NCBI RefSeq assembly: GCF_031082405.1
Contig: NZ_JAVHJU010000008.1
Coordinates: 124,001-188,000, forward strand
Length of the DNA: 64,000 nucleotides
Direction: 5' to 3'
Source: Amycolatopsis sp. A133
Lineage (GTDB): Bacteria > Actinomycetota > Actinomycetes > Mycobacteriales > Pseudonocardiaceae
A program made the position numbers and the translations under genes. Every line of letters begins with the position of its first letter. Position 1 is the stretch's first letter. Below the pieces are notes generated by a model. It was not told where the DNA came from. It made no database searches and was given only the letters and a program-made list of their open reading frames with translations. Positions 1 to 8,068 of this stretch are shown here, one piece after another.

Positions 1-539
1 AGCCCTTCGTGACCACCCGCGAGGGCGAGCGCCGCCACGGCCGCGATGTCGGCCGGGTCGATGCACGCCGCCGCGACGTGCGGGAACTGGGCGCGGACCG
101 TGTCGCCCGCGCGCAGCTGGGGCAGCCAGCGCAGGGCGTTCGACATGAACGCGCGCGGCCGCAGGAACGTCCAGTCCAGACCCGACTCGCGCACCGCGCG
201 CTCGGACAGGGTCATGTAGCGCGAGACCGCGTTGTCCAGGTCCGCCAGTGCGGCCGAACCGCCGGACAGCAGCACGATCCGCCGCACCCCGGCGTCACGG
301 GCCTGCGCGAGCATGCCGGGCATGTTCTCGTAGCCGGACAGCAGGAAAACGCCTTCGACGCCCGTCAAGGCATCCGTGAGGCCGTCCGGAGAGTTGAGGT
401 CGCCCACCGCGGCCTCGGCGCCGTCCGGCAGCTCGGCGTCCGGGCGGCGCACCAGCGCCCGGACCGGTGCGCCCGCCGCCGCGAGTGCCGAAACCACTTC
501 ACTGCCGACGTTGCCGGTGGCGCCGGTGACCAGGTACAT
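1..539 (-). CDS. NmrA-like atypical SDR, NAD(P)-binding (C-terminus beyond window)
   Basis: The reading frame starts at the ATG at 539 and runs off the left edge, so only about the first 179 residues are visible. The N-terminus MYLVTGATGNVGSEV is the TGxxGxxG dinucleotide-binding loop of atypical short-chain dehydrogenases of the NmrA/NAD(P)H-quinone oxidoreductase type. The following ALVRRP segment fits NADP phosphate binding. Later residues (RRIVLLSGGSAAL, then SGLDWTFLRP) match the usual NmrA layout, which lacks the classical YxxxK pair. Members act as redox sensors or quinone/flavin reductases; the substrate cannot be told here. It is followed in the same direction by no gene inside the window. 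The YCII gene on the same strand lies just upstream with a 52-bp gap. Confidence 0.8.
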   Translation of the reverse strand, partial: MYLVTGATGNVGSEVVSALAAAGAPVRALVRRPDAELPDGAEAAVGDLNSPDGLTDALTGVEGVFLLSGYENMPGMLAQARDAGVRRIVLLSGGSAALADLDNAVSRYMTLSERAVRESGLDWTFLRPRAFMSNALRWLPQLRAGDTVRAQFPHVAAACIDPADIAAVAALALAGGHEG

Positions 540-591
540 CGCTCTACCCCCCAGAGTCGTTGCCCCGCCAGCCTAGCGCCACCGGCCGCCG

Positions 592-960
592 TCACCCCTG
601 CGGCAGTTCGTCGAACTCCACGACCTGGCGGATCTCCACCTCGATTTCCTGGTCGAACAGCTCGACGTACTGCTTGGCGAACTCGACGGCCTCCGCCCGG
701 TCCGCCGCGTTGATCAGCGCGAAGCCGCCGATGACCTCCTTGGCCTCGGCGAACGGCCCGTCGGTCACGCGGATCGCGGCGCCGCGCGGCTTGCGGACCA
801 GCGAGCCCTTCTCCGACGGGTGAACGCCCTCCGCCGTGATGAGAACGCCCTTCTCCGCCGACTCCTGGACGAACGCGCCCATCTTCTCCATGAACTCCTG
901 GCTGGGGTTCCACGACTGCGGGTCGCGCTCGTCGACCCGGTGCATCATCAGAAACCGCAT
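592..960 (-). CDS. YCII/DGPF-domain small protein
   Basis: A 122-residue protein beginning MRFLMMHRVDE with the signature DGPFAEAKEVIGGF near residues 67-80, which is diagnostic of the YCII-related (DGPF) family. These are small ferredoxin-fold dimers of unknown catalytic role, often encoded beside ECF sigma factors of the SigJ/ECF41 type. No sigma factor is adjacent here; the only SigJ-type gene in the window is about 59 kb away. The length matches the family. The ATG at 960 is preceded on its strand by AGGGAGCAGGAC, which gives a usable ribosome binding site. Family assignment is firm; function is unknown. Confidence 0.85.
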   Translation of the reverse strand: MRFLMMHRVDERDPQSWNPSQEFMEKMGAFVQESAEKGVLITAEGVHPSEKGSLVRKPRGAAIRVTDGPFAEAKEVIGGFALINAADRAEAVEFAKQYVELFDQEIEVEIRQVVEFDELPQG

Positions 961-1123
961 GTCCTGCTCCCTGGTGTTCTACGGCCGGGGTCCGGTGCGT
1001 TCCCGGACGCGGTGACCGGCCTTCACCCCCGCGTCGAACGGCCGGATCCGGTGTTCGACATTTCCCCGGGGAGATTTTTCCGGCAGAGTACCTGTGACCT
1101 GCATCACCGGAGGAAGGTGTCGG

Positions 1124-2206
1124 ATGTCCGTCCTGCTCGCGATCGGCACGCGCAAGGGTCTGTGGCTGGCCACCAGCACGGACGACCGGGTCACCTGGGA
1201 GGTGACCGGCCCGCACCACCCGATGACGGAGGTCTACGCGGTCGGCATCGACACGCGCCGCGCCACGCCGCGGCTGCTGGCCGGGGTGACCAGCGAGCAC
1301 TTCGGACCGAGCGTGGCCACCAGCGACGACCTGGGCGCGACCTGGGCGGAACCCGACCACGCCCCGATCGCGTTCCCGGCGGACACCGGCGAATCGCTGG
1401 CCAGAGCGTGGCAGCTCGTGCCGGGCCCGGCGAGCGAGCCGGACGTCGTCTACGCCGGCACCGAGCCGTCCGCCCTGTTCCGCTCCACCGACGGCGGCCG
1501 CACCTACGAGCTCGTCCGCGGCCTCTGGGACCACCCGCACCGCGAGCACTGGACGCCCGGTGGCGGCGGCAAGGCCATCCACACCGTCCTGCCGCACCCC
1601 ACCGATCCCGGCCGCGTCACCGTGGCGATGTCGACCGGCGGCGTCTACCGCACCGAGGACGGCGGCGAGTCCTGGGCGGCGAGCAACACGGGCATCAAGG
1701 CGGTCCACGTGCCCGACCCGTACCCCGAATACGGCCAGTGCGTGCACAAGGTCGCGCGGCACCCGGCCGAGCCGGACCGCCTGTTCGCGCAGGTCCACCA
1801 CGGCGTCTACCGCAGCGACGACGCGGGTGCGACCTGGCAGTCCATCGCCGAGGGTCTGCCCAGCGACTTCGGCTTCCCCGTGGTCGTCCACCCGCACCGG
1901 CCGGAGGTCGTCTACACGTTCCCGCTGGTCGCCGACGCGATGCGGTTCCCGCCGGACGGCCGCTGCCGGGTGTACCGCAGCGAGGACGCCGGGAAGTCGT
2001 GGGAGGCGCTGGGGCGGGGCCTGCCCGACGGGTACTGGGCCGGCGTGATGCGCGACGCGATGTGCACCGACGACGCCGACCCGGCCGGGGTGTACTTCGG
2101 TTCGCGGACCGGTGACGTCTACGCCAGCCGCGACGACGGCGACAGCTGGCAGCTCGTCGCGGCGCACCTGCCCGACGTGCTGAGCGTCCGCGCCGCGAGG
2201 GTGTGA
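1124..2206 (+). CDS. Asp-box (BNR/sialidase-type) beta-propeller protein
   Basis: A 360-residue protein with six Asp-box motifs (SDDLGATW about 65, STDGGRTY about 122, TEDGGESW about 177, SDDAGATW about 231, SEDAGKSW about 286, SRDDGDSW about 335), so a beta-propeller of the BNR/VPS10-like type. There is no signal peptide, so it should be cytosolic, unlike true secreted sialidases. The ATG at 1124 was chosen because GGAGGAAG lies about 9 bases upstream; a longer GTG frame from 1094 lacks such a site. The MoaD-like gene starts 3 bases after its stop, so the two are almost certainly cotranslated. Annotation as exo-alpha-sialidase would be misleading: no sialidase arginine triad is evident. The biochemical role is unknown. 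Confidence 0.8.
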   Translation: MSVLLAIGTRKGLWLATSTDDRVTWEVTGPHHPMTEVYAVGIDTRRATPRLLAGVTSEHFGPSVATSDDLGATWAEPDHAPIAFPADTGESLARAWQLVPGPASEPDVVYAGTEPSALFRSTDGGRTYELVRGLWDHPHREHWTPGGGGKAIHTVLPHPTDPGRVTVAMSTGGVYRTEDGGESWAASNTGIKAVHVPDPYPEYGQCVHKVARHPAEPDRLFAQVHHGVYRSDDAGATWQSIAEGLPSDFGFPVVVHPHRPEVVYTFPLVADAMRFPPDGRCRVYRSEDAGKSWEALGRGLPDGYWAGVMRDAMCTDDADPAGVYFGSRTGDVYASRDDGDSWQLVAAHLPDVLSVRAARV

Positions 2207-2209
2207 GCC

Positions 2210-2494
2210 GTGCGGATCACCGTGCTGCTGCCCGGCACGCTGCGGGAGAAGGCCGGCGGCGAGTCCCGGCTCGACGTCGAGGTCGCCGAACCGGCCACGC
2301 TGGGTGCCGTGCTCGACGCGCTCGCCGAGCGCCACCCCGCGCTGGAGCGGCGGCTGCGCGACGAGCAGGCGGGGCTGCGCCGGTACGTCAACTTCTACGT
2401 CGACGGCGAGGAGTGCCGCCACCGCGACGGCACCGCGACCGTGCTGCGCGAGGGCGCCGAGGTGCAGATCATCCCGTCGGTCGCGGGAGGCTGA
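2210..2494 (+). CDS. MoaD/ThiS-family ubiquitin-like sulfur-carrier protein
   Basis: A 94-residue beta-grasp protein starting MRITVLLPGTLRE and ending in the exposed diglycine VAGG. MoaD, ThiS and the SAMP/ubiquitin-like modifiers use this terminus for adenylation and thiocarboxylation or conjugation. It begins with GTG three bases after the Asp-box gene. No MoaE, ThiG or E1-like activator is adjacent, so it is unlikely to be the housekeeping molybdopterin or thiamine carrier. Its last 26 bases overlap convergently the end of the MFS gene. Partner identity and possible protein conjugation cannot be decided from sequence. The fold call is firm; the role is open. Confidence 0.85.
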   Translation: MRITVLLPGTLREKAGGESRLDVEVAEPATLGAVLDALAERHPALERRLRDEQAGLRRYVNFYVDGEECRHRDGTATVLREGAEVQIIPSVAGG

Positions 2495-3857
2495 GCTCGT
2501 CGAACAGCGAGGCCGCCCGGCGGGCCGTCGCGGCGGCCCGCCGGCCCGTGCCGAACAGCGCCAGGGCGAACAGGCCGGCGCCGAGCCCGGCGACCAGCCA
2601 CCACACCCCGTGCGCCGAGCCCGCGAGCGCGACGCCCAGGGTCGTGCCGGTCTGCCGGCCCGAGGACGCCAGCGAGGCGGCCACCCCGGCCATCGAACCC
2701 GGCATCCCGGAGACGGCGGTGTTGGTGATCGGCGGGTTGACCGTGCCGAGGAAGACGCCGAAGAGCAGGAAGGTCGCGAGCACCACGGGCAACGGCGTCG
2801 CCGGGCCTAGCCACGCCGCCGCGGCGCCGCCCGCGGTGAGCGCGACGCCGGCGACGACCAGCGGCCACCGCGGGCCGCGCGTGCCGACCAGCCGTCCCGT
2901 CCGCGGGGACAGGACGAGGACGAGCAGCCCGACCGGAAGCAGGCAGAGCCCGGCCGCCAGCGCCGTCATGCCGCGCACCTCCTGCAGGTACTGGGTGGCG
3001 ACGAACAGGAAGATCCCGAACCCGCACAGGGCCAGCACCGCCATGACGATCGCCGAGCTGAACGCGATGCTGCGGAACAGGCGCAGTTCGAGCAGCGGGT
3101 CGGCGCGGCGCGGTTCGCAGCGGAGGAGGCCCAGCACGCCGAGCCCGGCGACGACGAGCAGGCCGAGGATCCACGGTGACGTCCAGCCCAGCCGGCGCGC
3201 TTCGATGAGCGCGCAGACGACACTGCCGAGCACCAGCAGCACCAGTGCCTGCCCCACCGGGTCGAACCGGCGGGCCCGCGGCGCGCGCGACTCGGGCACG
3301 AACACCGAGGTGGCGACGAGCGCGGCGACGATGATCGGGACGTTGACCCAGAAGACGGCCCGCCACCCGAAGCCGTCGACGAGCGCGCCGCCGAGGATCG
3401 GCCCGAGCGCCAGCGCCAGGCCGGACATCGAGCCGAACACGCCGATGGCGCGGGCGCGCTCGGCGGGCGCGGGGAAGGTGGTGGCGACGATGGCCATCGC
3501 GACCGGGTTGAGCATGGTGCCGCCGGCGGCCTGCACCGCGCGGGCGGCGATCAGCCAGCCGATGCCCGGGGCGAGGCTGCACAGCAGCGACCCGAGCCCG
3601 AAGAGGGCGAGCCCGTACCGGAAGACGCGTTTGCGGCCGAACCGGTCGGCGGCCGAGCCCGCGAGCACGAGGAACACGGCCAGCACCAGCGTGTAGGCGT
3701 CGACGGTCCACTGCAGGCCGGAGACGGAAGCGCCGAGGTCGTGGCGGATCGACGGCAGGGCGACGGTGACGATGGAGATGTCCATCACCACAACGACGAT
3801 GCTGGCGCAGCAGATCGCGAGCACCAGGCCGGGACGGCTTGCGGTCGGAACGTTCAT
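2469..3857 (-). CDS. MFS drug/solute exporter, DHA2 (14-TM, EmrB/QacA type)
   Basis: A 462-residue integral membrane protein with about 14 hydrophobic segments. The first helix carries VVMDISIVTVALPSI, the motif D1 typical of DHA2 drug:proton antiporters, followed by the motif-A loop GSAADRFGRKR after helix 2. It should export lipophilic compounds using the proton gradient. The ATG at 3857 was chosen over a longer upstream frame because that frame would run through the divergent MerR gene. Only 24 bases separate it from the MerR start, so this is a classical regulator-transporter pair in which the MerR protein probably controls both genes. The substrate is unknown. Confidence 0.88.
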   Translation of the reverse strand: MNVPTASRPGLVLAICCASIVVVVMDISIVTVALPSIRHDLGASVSGLQWTVDAYTLVLAVFLVLAGSAADRFGRKRVFRYGLALFGLGSLLCSLAPGIGWLIAARAVQAAGGTMLNPVAMAIVATTFPAPAERARAIGVFGSMSGLALALGPILGGALVDGFGWRAVFWVNVPIIVAALVATSVFVPESRAPRARRFDPVGQALVLLVLGSVVCALIEARRLGWTSPWILGLLVVAGLGVLGLLRCEPRRADPLLELRLFRSIAFSSAIVMAVLALCGFGIFLFVATQYLQEVRGMTALAAGLCLLPVGLLVLVLSPRTGRLVGTRGPRWPLVVAGVALTAGGAAAAWLGPATPLPVVLATFLLFGVFLGTVNPPITNTAVSGMPGSMAGVAASLASSGRQTGTTLGVALAGSAHGVWWLVAGLGAGLFALALFGTGRRAAATARRAASLFDELSLPRPTG

Positions 3858-3865
3858 GCGGACGA

Positions 3866-3881
3866 CGCTAGGATTTAGAGC
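3866..3881 (+). promoter_or_regulatory. Candidate -10 and operator between MFS and MerR genes
   Basis: The 24-bp intergenic segment holds TAGGAT at 3869-3874, a good actinobacterial -10, seven bases before the MerR GTG, which implies a leaderless transcript. CTA-GGATT-TAG at 3868-3878 forms a short dyad that could be part of a MerR operator acting on both promoters. There is no experimental support. Confidence 0.4.
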
Positions 3882-4313
3882 GTGCTCGAAGTCAACCCGA
3901 TCCCTGCGGAGGGCCTGACCATCGCGGACGCGGCCCGCCGCACCGGGGTCAGCGCGCACACGCTGCGCTACTACGAGCGCGCGGGCCTGGTGGTCACGCA
4001 GGTCGACCGCACCGGCGGCGGCCGTCGCCGCTACCGGAAGCCGGACCTCGACTGGATCAAGATCTGCACCAAGCTGCGCGCCACGGGCATGCCGATCAAG
4101 ACGATCCGCCGCTACGCGGACCTGGTCGCCGCCGGCCGCGGCAACGAGCCGGAACGCCTGGCGCTGCTGGAGGAGCACCGCGCCGAGGTGCTGGCCCGGC
4201 TGGACGAGCTGCAGGAGAACCTGCGGCTGATCGACCGCAAGATCGGGGTGTACCGGGGCCGCCTGGAAGCGGGCGACGCGGACGGCCTGTGGGCGCCGGC
4301 CCAGCCACGCTGA
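3882..4313 (+). CDS. MerR-family transcriptional regulator
   Basis: A 143-residue regulator. The winged helix-turn-helix spans about residues 13-40 (LTIADAARRTGVSAHTLRYY), with the RYYERAGLV signature of MerR proteins. A coiled-coil dimerisation helix follows (about 88-125). The effector region is short and has no conserved metal-binding cysteines at the C-terminus, so a metal sensor is unlikely; small-molecule or drug-sensing subfamilies are more likely. It is divergent from the DHA2 exporter and probably regulates it and itself. The GTG start has no Shine-Dalgarno sequence and suits leaderless translation. Confidence 0.88.
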   Translation: MLEVNPIPAEGLTIADAARRTGVSAHTLRYYERAGLVVTQVDRTGGGRRRYRKPDLDWIKICTKLRATGMPIKTIRRYADLVAAGRGNEPERLALLEEHRAEVLARLDELQENLRLIDRKIGVYRGRLEAGDADGLWAPAQPR

Positions 4314-4325
4314 GCCGGCGGGCAG

Positions 4326-5399
4326 CTACCCGAGACCGCCGTAAGCCGCGGTCACCATGGTCATGCCCCGGCCGTCCCCGGTGATGGCGTCCTTCATCCG
4401 GTTCATCACGTAGGCGACGGTCAACCCGGCGTCGAAGTCGTTGAACACCAGCGAGCCGCCCATCCCGCCCCAGAAGCAGTTGCGCCCGCTGATGCCGTAG
4501 CCCAAGCCGTACCGCATCGGCACGCCGAGGCCGTGGTCGAGCCCGTGGTACTGCTCCTCCAGCGCCCGCTCGCACCCCGCCCGCGACAGCAACCCCGCCC
4601 CGCCGGACGTGAGGACCGACTGCACGGCCGCGACCGACCGGGCATTGCCGTAGCCGGCCCCCGAAGGGATCTCCGCACGCCGCCACGCCACGGTGTTCGT
4701 GTCGTCGGGCACGAGCTCCGGGTTGGGAGCGGCGTCGAACAGTTCGGTGGGCGGCGGCACGGTCATCCCGCCGGGCGGAGCCAAGGACGGCGCGACGCGG
4801 TGGTCGTGGGAAGCGGGCAACCCGATGTGGAAGTCCGCCCCCAGCGGCCCGGCGACCTCCGCGGCGAAGAACGCACCGAGGGACCGGCCGGTGATCCGCC
4901 GGACGACTTCACCGAGCAGGAACCCCTGCGTGACGGCGTGGTAGCAGCCGACCTCCCCCGGCGTCCACCGCGGCGTCTGCCCGGCCAGCAGCGCGGTCAC
5001 CTTGGGCGCGTCGCACAGATCGGCGAGGGTGATCGGCGTGTCCCAGACGGGCAGGCCGGCGGTGTGCGACAGGACGTGCCGCACCAGCACGCCGCCGGCG
5101 CCGAACTCCGGCCAGTACCGCACGAGCGGCGCATCCGGATCGAGCTCGCCCCGATCGGTGAGGATCAAGGCGCACAAGGCGATCATCGTCTTGGTGGTGG
5201 ACCAGACGTTGGTGATCGTGTCCCGTTCCCAGGCCACGCTCCGGTCCGCATCGGCGTACCCGCCCCAGAGGTCGGCCACGGGCTGCCCGTGGACGAACAC
5301 CGCGACCGACGCACCGACGTCGTCGTTGGCCAAGGACTCCGCCAAGGCGTCGCGCACCTCTCGGAACCCCTCATCGCACGTGCCCTGCAAGTGCACCAT
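4326..5399 (-). CDS. Serine hydrolase, class C beta-lactamase/EstB-like
   Basis: A 357-residue protein of the beta-lactamase-related/EstB esterase family. The nucleophile motif S-x-x-K is STTK at residues 67-70 in VWSTTKTM. The second conserved tyrosine is Y153 in GEVGCYHAVTQG. SHTAGLP near residue 111 is another family hallmark. No signal peptide is visible, so it is probably a cytoplasmic esterase or lipase-like enzyme, not a resistance beta-lactamase. The ATG at 5399 begins the homologous region (MVHLQGTCDEGF); the longer frame to 5471 adds low-complexity residues. It is convergent with the MerR gene across a 12-bp gap. Confidence 0.85.
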   Translation of the reverse strand: MVHLQGTCDEGFREVRDALAESLANDDVGASVAVFVHGQPVADLWGGYADADRSVAWERDTITNVWSTTKTMIALCALILTDRGELDPDAPLVRYWPEFGAGGVLVRHVLSHTAGLPVWDTPITLADLCDAPKVTALLAGQTPRWTPGEVGCYHAVTQGFLLGEVVRRITGRSLGAFFAAEVAGPLGADFHIGLPASHDHRVAPSLAPPGGMTVPPPTELFDAAPNPELVPDDTNTVAWRRAEIPSGAGYGNARSVAAVQSVLTSGGAGLLSRAGCERALEEQYHGLDHGLGVPMRYGLGYGISGRNCFWGGMGGSLVFNDFDAGLTVAYVMNRMKDAITGDGRGMTMVTAAYGGLG

Positions 5400-5576
5400 G
5401 GGGAGTGACCTAACCCCGCCGGTGCCGGCGGCGCCACCGAATTGGGCGTCGCGACCCGGGCGGCCGATCATCGACCGGCTCGGCGTCGTCTACCGTTGGT
5501 GGCGGAACGGGTCGGAGCGGTTGCACAGAGGTGACCGCCGGGAGCACAAGGCCACCCAGCGACAGCGGGGCGATCG

Positions 5577-6119
5577 GTGAGGGAACGCGAGTTGCGGCGC
5601 CGCTGCAGGCGGCTGCTGAACGAACTGGGCATCAAGCCACCCCTCGACGTCCTCGAGCTGTGCCGGAGCATGGGCGAACAGCGCGGCCGCCCGATCCGGC
5701 TGATCGCGCACCGGATCCCGGTGCCGGGTCCGTTCGGCGCCTGGATCGCCACCGGGCAGGCCGACTACATCGTCTACCAGCAGGACACGAGCAAGGCCCA
5801 CCAGCGCCACATCATCCTGCACGAGCTGGGCCACATGCTGGCCGGCCACGGCGCCACGGCGGAGAACCACGGCCTGACCGCCGGGCTGACCCCGCCCCGC
5901 GACCTGCGCGAGCAGTACCCGGACCTGGAGCCGGAGCCGATCCGGCAGGCGCTGCTGCGGACCTCCTACGACACCGACCACGAGCGGGAGGCCGAGACGG
6001 TCGCGACGATCATCCTGGAATGGGCGTCCGTGCTGGACCGGGTGGCCCCGGAGCCGTCGGGCGAAGGCGCGGCGCAGCGGATCGAGGCCGCGCTCGACGA
6101 ACGGCTGGGGTGGTTGTGA
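5577..6119 (+). CDS. ImmA/IrrE-type zinc metallopeptidase
   Basis: A 180-residue protein with the zincin motif HELGH at residues 82-86 and a downstream glutamate-rich segment DHEREAETVA (about 134-143) that supplies the third ligand, as in ImmA/IrrE peptidases. In this family the protease cleaves or interacts with a repressor, but no helix-turn-helix repressor is encoded next to it. The GTG start at 5577 follows no strong Shine-Dalgarno sequence. The next gene begins inside its stop codon (GTGA overlap), so the two are translationally coupled and probably functionally paired. It may be the sensor or effector of a membrane-linked regulatory switch. Confidence 0.8.
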   Translation: MRERELRRRCRRLLNELGIKPPLDVLELCRSMGEQRGRPIRLIAHRIPVPGPFGAWIATGQADYIVYQQDTSKAHQRHIILHELGHMLAGHGATAENHGLTAGLTPPRDLREQYPDLEPEPIRQALLRTSYDTDHEREAETVATIILEWASVLDRVAPEPSGEGAAQRIEAALDERLGWL

Positions 6120-7219
6120 ACAGCAAGATCACGCTGATCGTGGTGCAAGGGGTGCTCCTCTTCCCCGCTCTGCTGTGGAAGATCTACCAGCTCACCCGGG
6201 CACCGGGTGACGTCGCCCGGTGGATGGTCACCGCCTGCCTGGCCTGCTTCGCGGCCGCCTACCCGCTCGGTCTCCTGGCGGGGGACGTCAACCAGCCGGA
6301 GCCCGGATCGATCGTGCCGCTGCTGTTCCAGCACATCTTCCTCTGCGGGCTCGTGTTCTCCCTGGCGTGCTTCTTCCTGTTCTCGGCGCTCCCGGCCGCC
6401 CGCGCCCGGCGGCGGGCCCGGCTGGAAGCGGTGCCGCTGGGCCTGGCGATCCTGGTGATGGCGATCGTCACGGTGCTCATGCCCGACGTCCCGCCGCGGG
6501 AGTACCCCCGCACCGGGGTTTCGGTCTTCTACCTCGCGGCCGACCTGTACCTCACGTACGGCATCGCGAGCGCGTGCTTCTTCGCACGCCGCTACGCGCG
6601 GGGCGCCGCACCCCGGCTGGCCCGCGGGCTGGCGGTGGCATCGGCGGGTTTCGCCATCGGTGCGGTGGGCGGGGCCACCTTGATCGCGGTGGTCGTCGTG
6701 CACTGGGCGGGCGCGGCGATCCCGTGGCTGCTGGTGCAGGCCACGGTTCTGCTGGTGTTCCCGAGCGCGATCCTGCTGGTGGTCGGCCTGTCCTATCCGG
6801 GTGTCGCCACCCGCCTGGCCGCGGCCCGCGTGTGGTGGCAGCACCTGCGCGCGTACCACCGCCTCGGTCCACTGTGGACCCGGCTGCACGAGGCGTTCCC
6901 GGAGGACGCGCTGAGCCGCACCCCGCTCAACCCGTGGCGGGACACGCTCAGCCTGCTGGGCGTGCACCGCCGCTACTACCGGCGCGTCATCGAATGCCGC
7001 GACGGGCTGGTCCGGATCAGCCCGTACCTGGCCCACGGGGACCAGGACGGCCCCCTGGCCGACCGCCTGGCGGAAGCCCTACGAGCCCACGCCCGCCGCG
7101 AACCGGTACCGGAGGAGGCAATGCCGGTAGCCATCCCCGAGGGCGGCAGCCTCGACGACGACGTCCGCGAGCTGGTCACCCTGTCCGAGTCACTGGTTTC
7201 CCCGGCGGCGTCCCGGTAA
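6116..7219 (+). CDS. Polytopic membrane protein, MAB_1171c-like
   Basis: A 367-residue protein with about seven predicted hydrophobic helices within the first 230 residues, followed by a roughly 135-residue soluble C-terminal domain (starting about WWQHLRAYHRLGPLW). This layout matches the actinobacterial MAB_1171c-type putative transporters commonly encoded beside ImmA/IrrE-like or XRE proteins. The GTG at 6116 overlaps the protease stop codon (GTGA). An in-frame GTG at 6110 is possible but less economical. The cytosolic tail may contact the protease. Transport activity is only a database-style guess; no transporter motif is visible. Confidence 0.65.
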   Translation: MNSKITLIVVQGVLLFPALLWKIYQLTRAPGDVARWMVTACLACFAAAYPLGLLAGDVNQPEPGSIVPLLFQHIFLCGLVFSLACFFLFSALPAARARRRARLEAVPLGLAILVMAIVTVLMPDVPPREYPRTGVSVFYLAADLYLTYGIASACFFARRYARGAAPRLARGLAVASAGFAIGAVGGATLIAVVVVHWAGAAIPWLLVQATVLLVFPSAILLVVGLSYPGVATRLAAARVWWQHLRAYHRLGPLWTRLHEAFPEDALSRTPLNPWRDTLSLLGVHRRYYRRVIECRDGLVRISPYLAHGDQDGPLADRLAEALRAHARREPVPEEAMPVAIPEGGSLDDDVRELVTLSESLVSPAASR

Positions 7220-7408
7220 CCGCAGCAGCCTGACGTACCTTGCCGGCGGCGGACTCAGCGTGATCGCACCGTCGGACGCGGGCTCTGCTTGCGCCGCCCC
7301 CATAATGCTCCATCACGGTGAAGCTCTTCACCTTCCTTCCAGCACCGACCGGCTCGCGGGTTCACTGGCCAGGTGCCTCGGACCGCTCCGATCCGCTGAG
7401 TTACGACG

Positions 7409-7576
7409 CGTGCCACCACGGCACGCGTCGGTATCGCCGAAGAGCACGACGAACAACGACACCGGAAACCGGCCCCATGGACGAAATTCATTCACCGTCG
7501 ATTCGACCTCAGCCGCACTCAACAATCGGAAACCCTCATCCTGGAGCAAACCCACGATATGGGCTTCCTCGGCAAA
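7409..7576 (-). pseudogene. Remnant of a second Rhs immunity-like gene (C-terminal part)
   Basis: Minus-strand translation reads EEAHIVGLLQDEGF, LLSAAEVESTV and GRFPVSLFVVLFGDTD. These line up without gaps with the C-terminus of the intact gene at 8541-9053 (EEKRIIELLRDAGL, LLSAEEVEATV, GRFPVSTFVMLFGESD), with roughly 60% identity over about 48 residues. The N-terminal two thirds are missing. Upstream in the same frame the sequence switches abruptly to a piece of rlmN, so the open frame 7328-7687 is a chimera and not a gene. It is likely a displaced, decayed immunity gene from an older toxin cassette. Confidence 0.75.
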
Positions 7577-7581
7577 ACCCG

Positions 7582-7666
7582 CCGATCCCCAGACCGTCCG
7601 GCACGGGATCCGTGATCGCCGGACCGCGGCCACCACGTGCTTGCAACTGGCGAGGGGCTCGCCCAT
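7582..7666 (-). repeat. Fragment of rlmN, direct-oriented copy of 18150-18235
   Basis: These 85 bases match 86 bases inside the intact rlmN with six substitutions and one single-base deletion (about 92% identity). The minus strand still reads MGEPLASCKHVVAAVRR against [17 protein letters not shown] in RlmN. Orientation is the same as the intact gene. The two copies are about 10.5 kb apart and bracket the Rhs toxin locus. Confidence 0.85.
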
Positions 7667-8068
7667 GCTTACCGTTCTACAAAGCACAGTGACCGACGTC
7701 TATGCAGGTCAGAACACCACTACGCGTGCCTGTGTTCCTCGTCACCCGGGAGGGTCGACCTCGTCCGAGGTCGACCACTCCCGAAGCGGCGACTCCGGGA
7801 ACGTGCCCGTGACCCCGGGTGTCGGCGAGCCCGCTCACCGGATGCGGCTCGTCGACACCGACCATGTGCTGGCCCAGCCGCCGTCGCCGGCGCAGACCCG
7901 TGCCCCGCTGCCGTTAGACCAAACCGGCCAGGAAGATACGCCCGCTCACCGCGCTGTCGGCCTCACCAGCACGGACAGCAGATGAACTGGAGCCGCGGAC
8001 CGATGACCTGCCCACGATCGTCTATCACCAGCGCGAAGACACAACCGATTGCTCGATATCGGTCCAAG
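7667..8068. other. Degenerate segment without an intact gene
   Basis: About 400 bp with only short overlapping frames of poor coding character. On the minus strand, roughly 8030-8140 can be read as a protein-like stretch (NRGSDTAPGFTADLATALL then VTWTDIEQSVVSSRW, stop) in a different frame from the lysozyme pseudogene. This suggests the decayed 3' end of another gene fused to it. I see no transposase, inverted repeats or tRNA. The flanking 7220-7408 also holds nothing recognisable. Confidence 0.45.

Noticed and set aside
365..2422. A long minus-strand frame across the first 2.4 kb
   Set aside because: Arg/Val/Gly-rich shadow of the Asp-box gene; its composition lacks any domain, and real genes lie in other frames.
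7328..7687. A 119-residue minus-strand protein as a real gene
   Set aside because: It is a fusion of an rlmN piece and a truncated immunity-like C-terminus, followed by unrelated residues.
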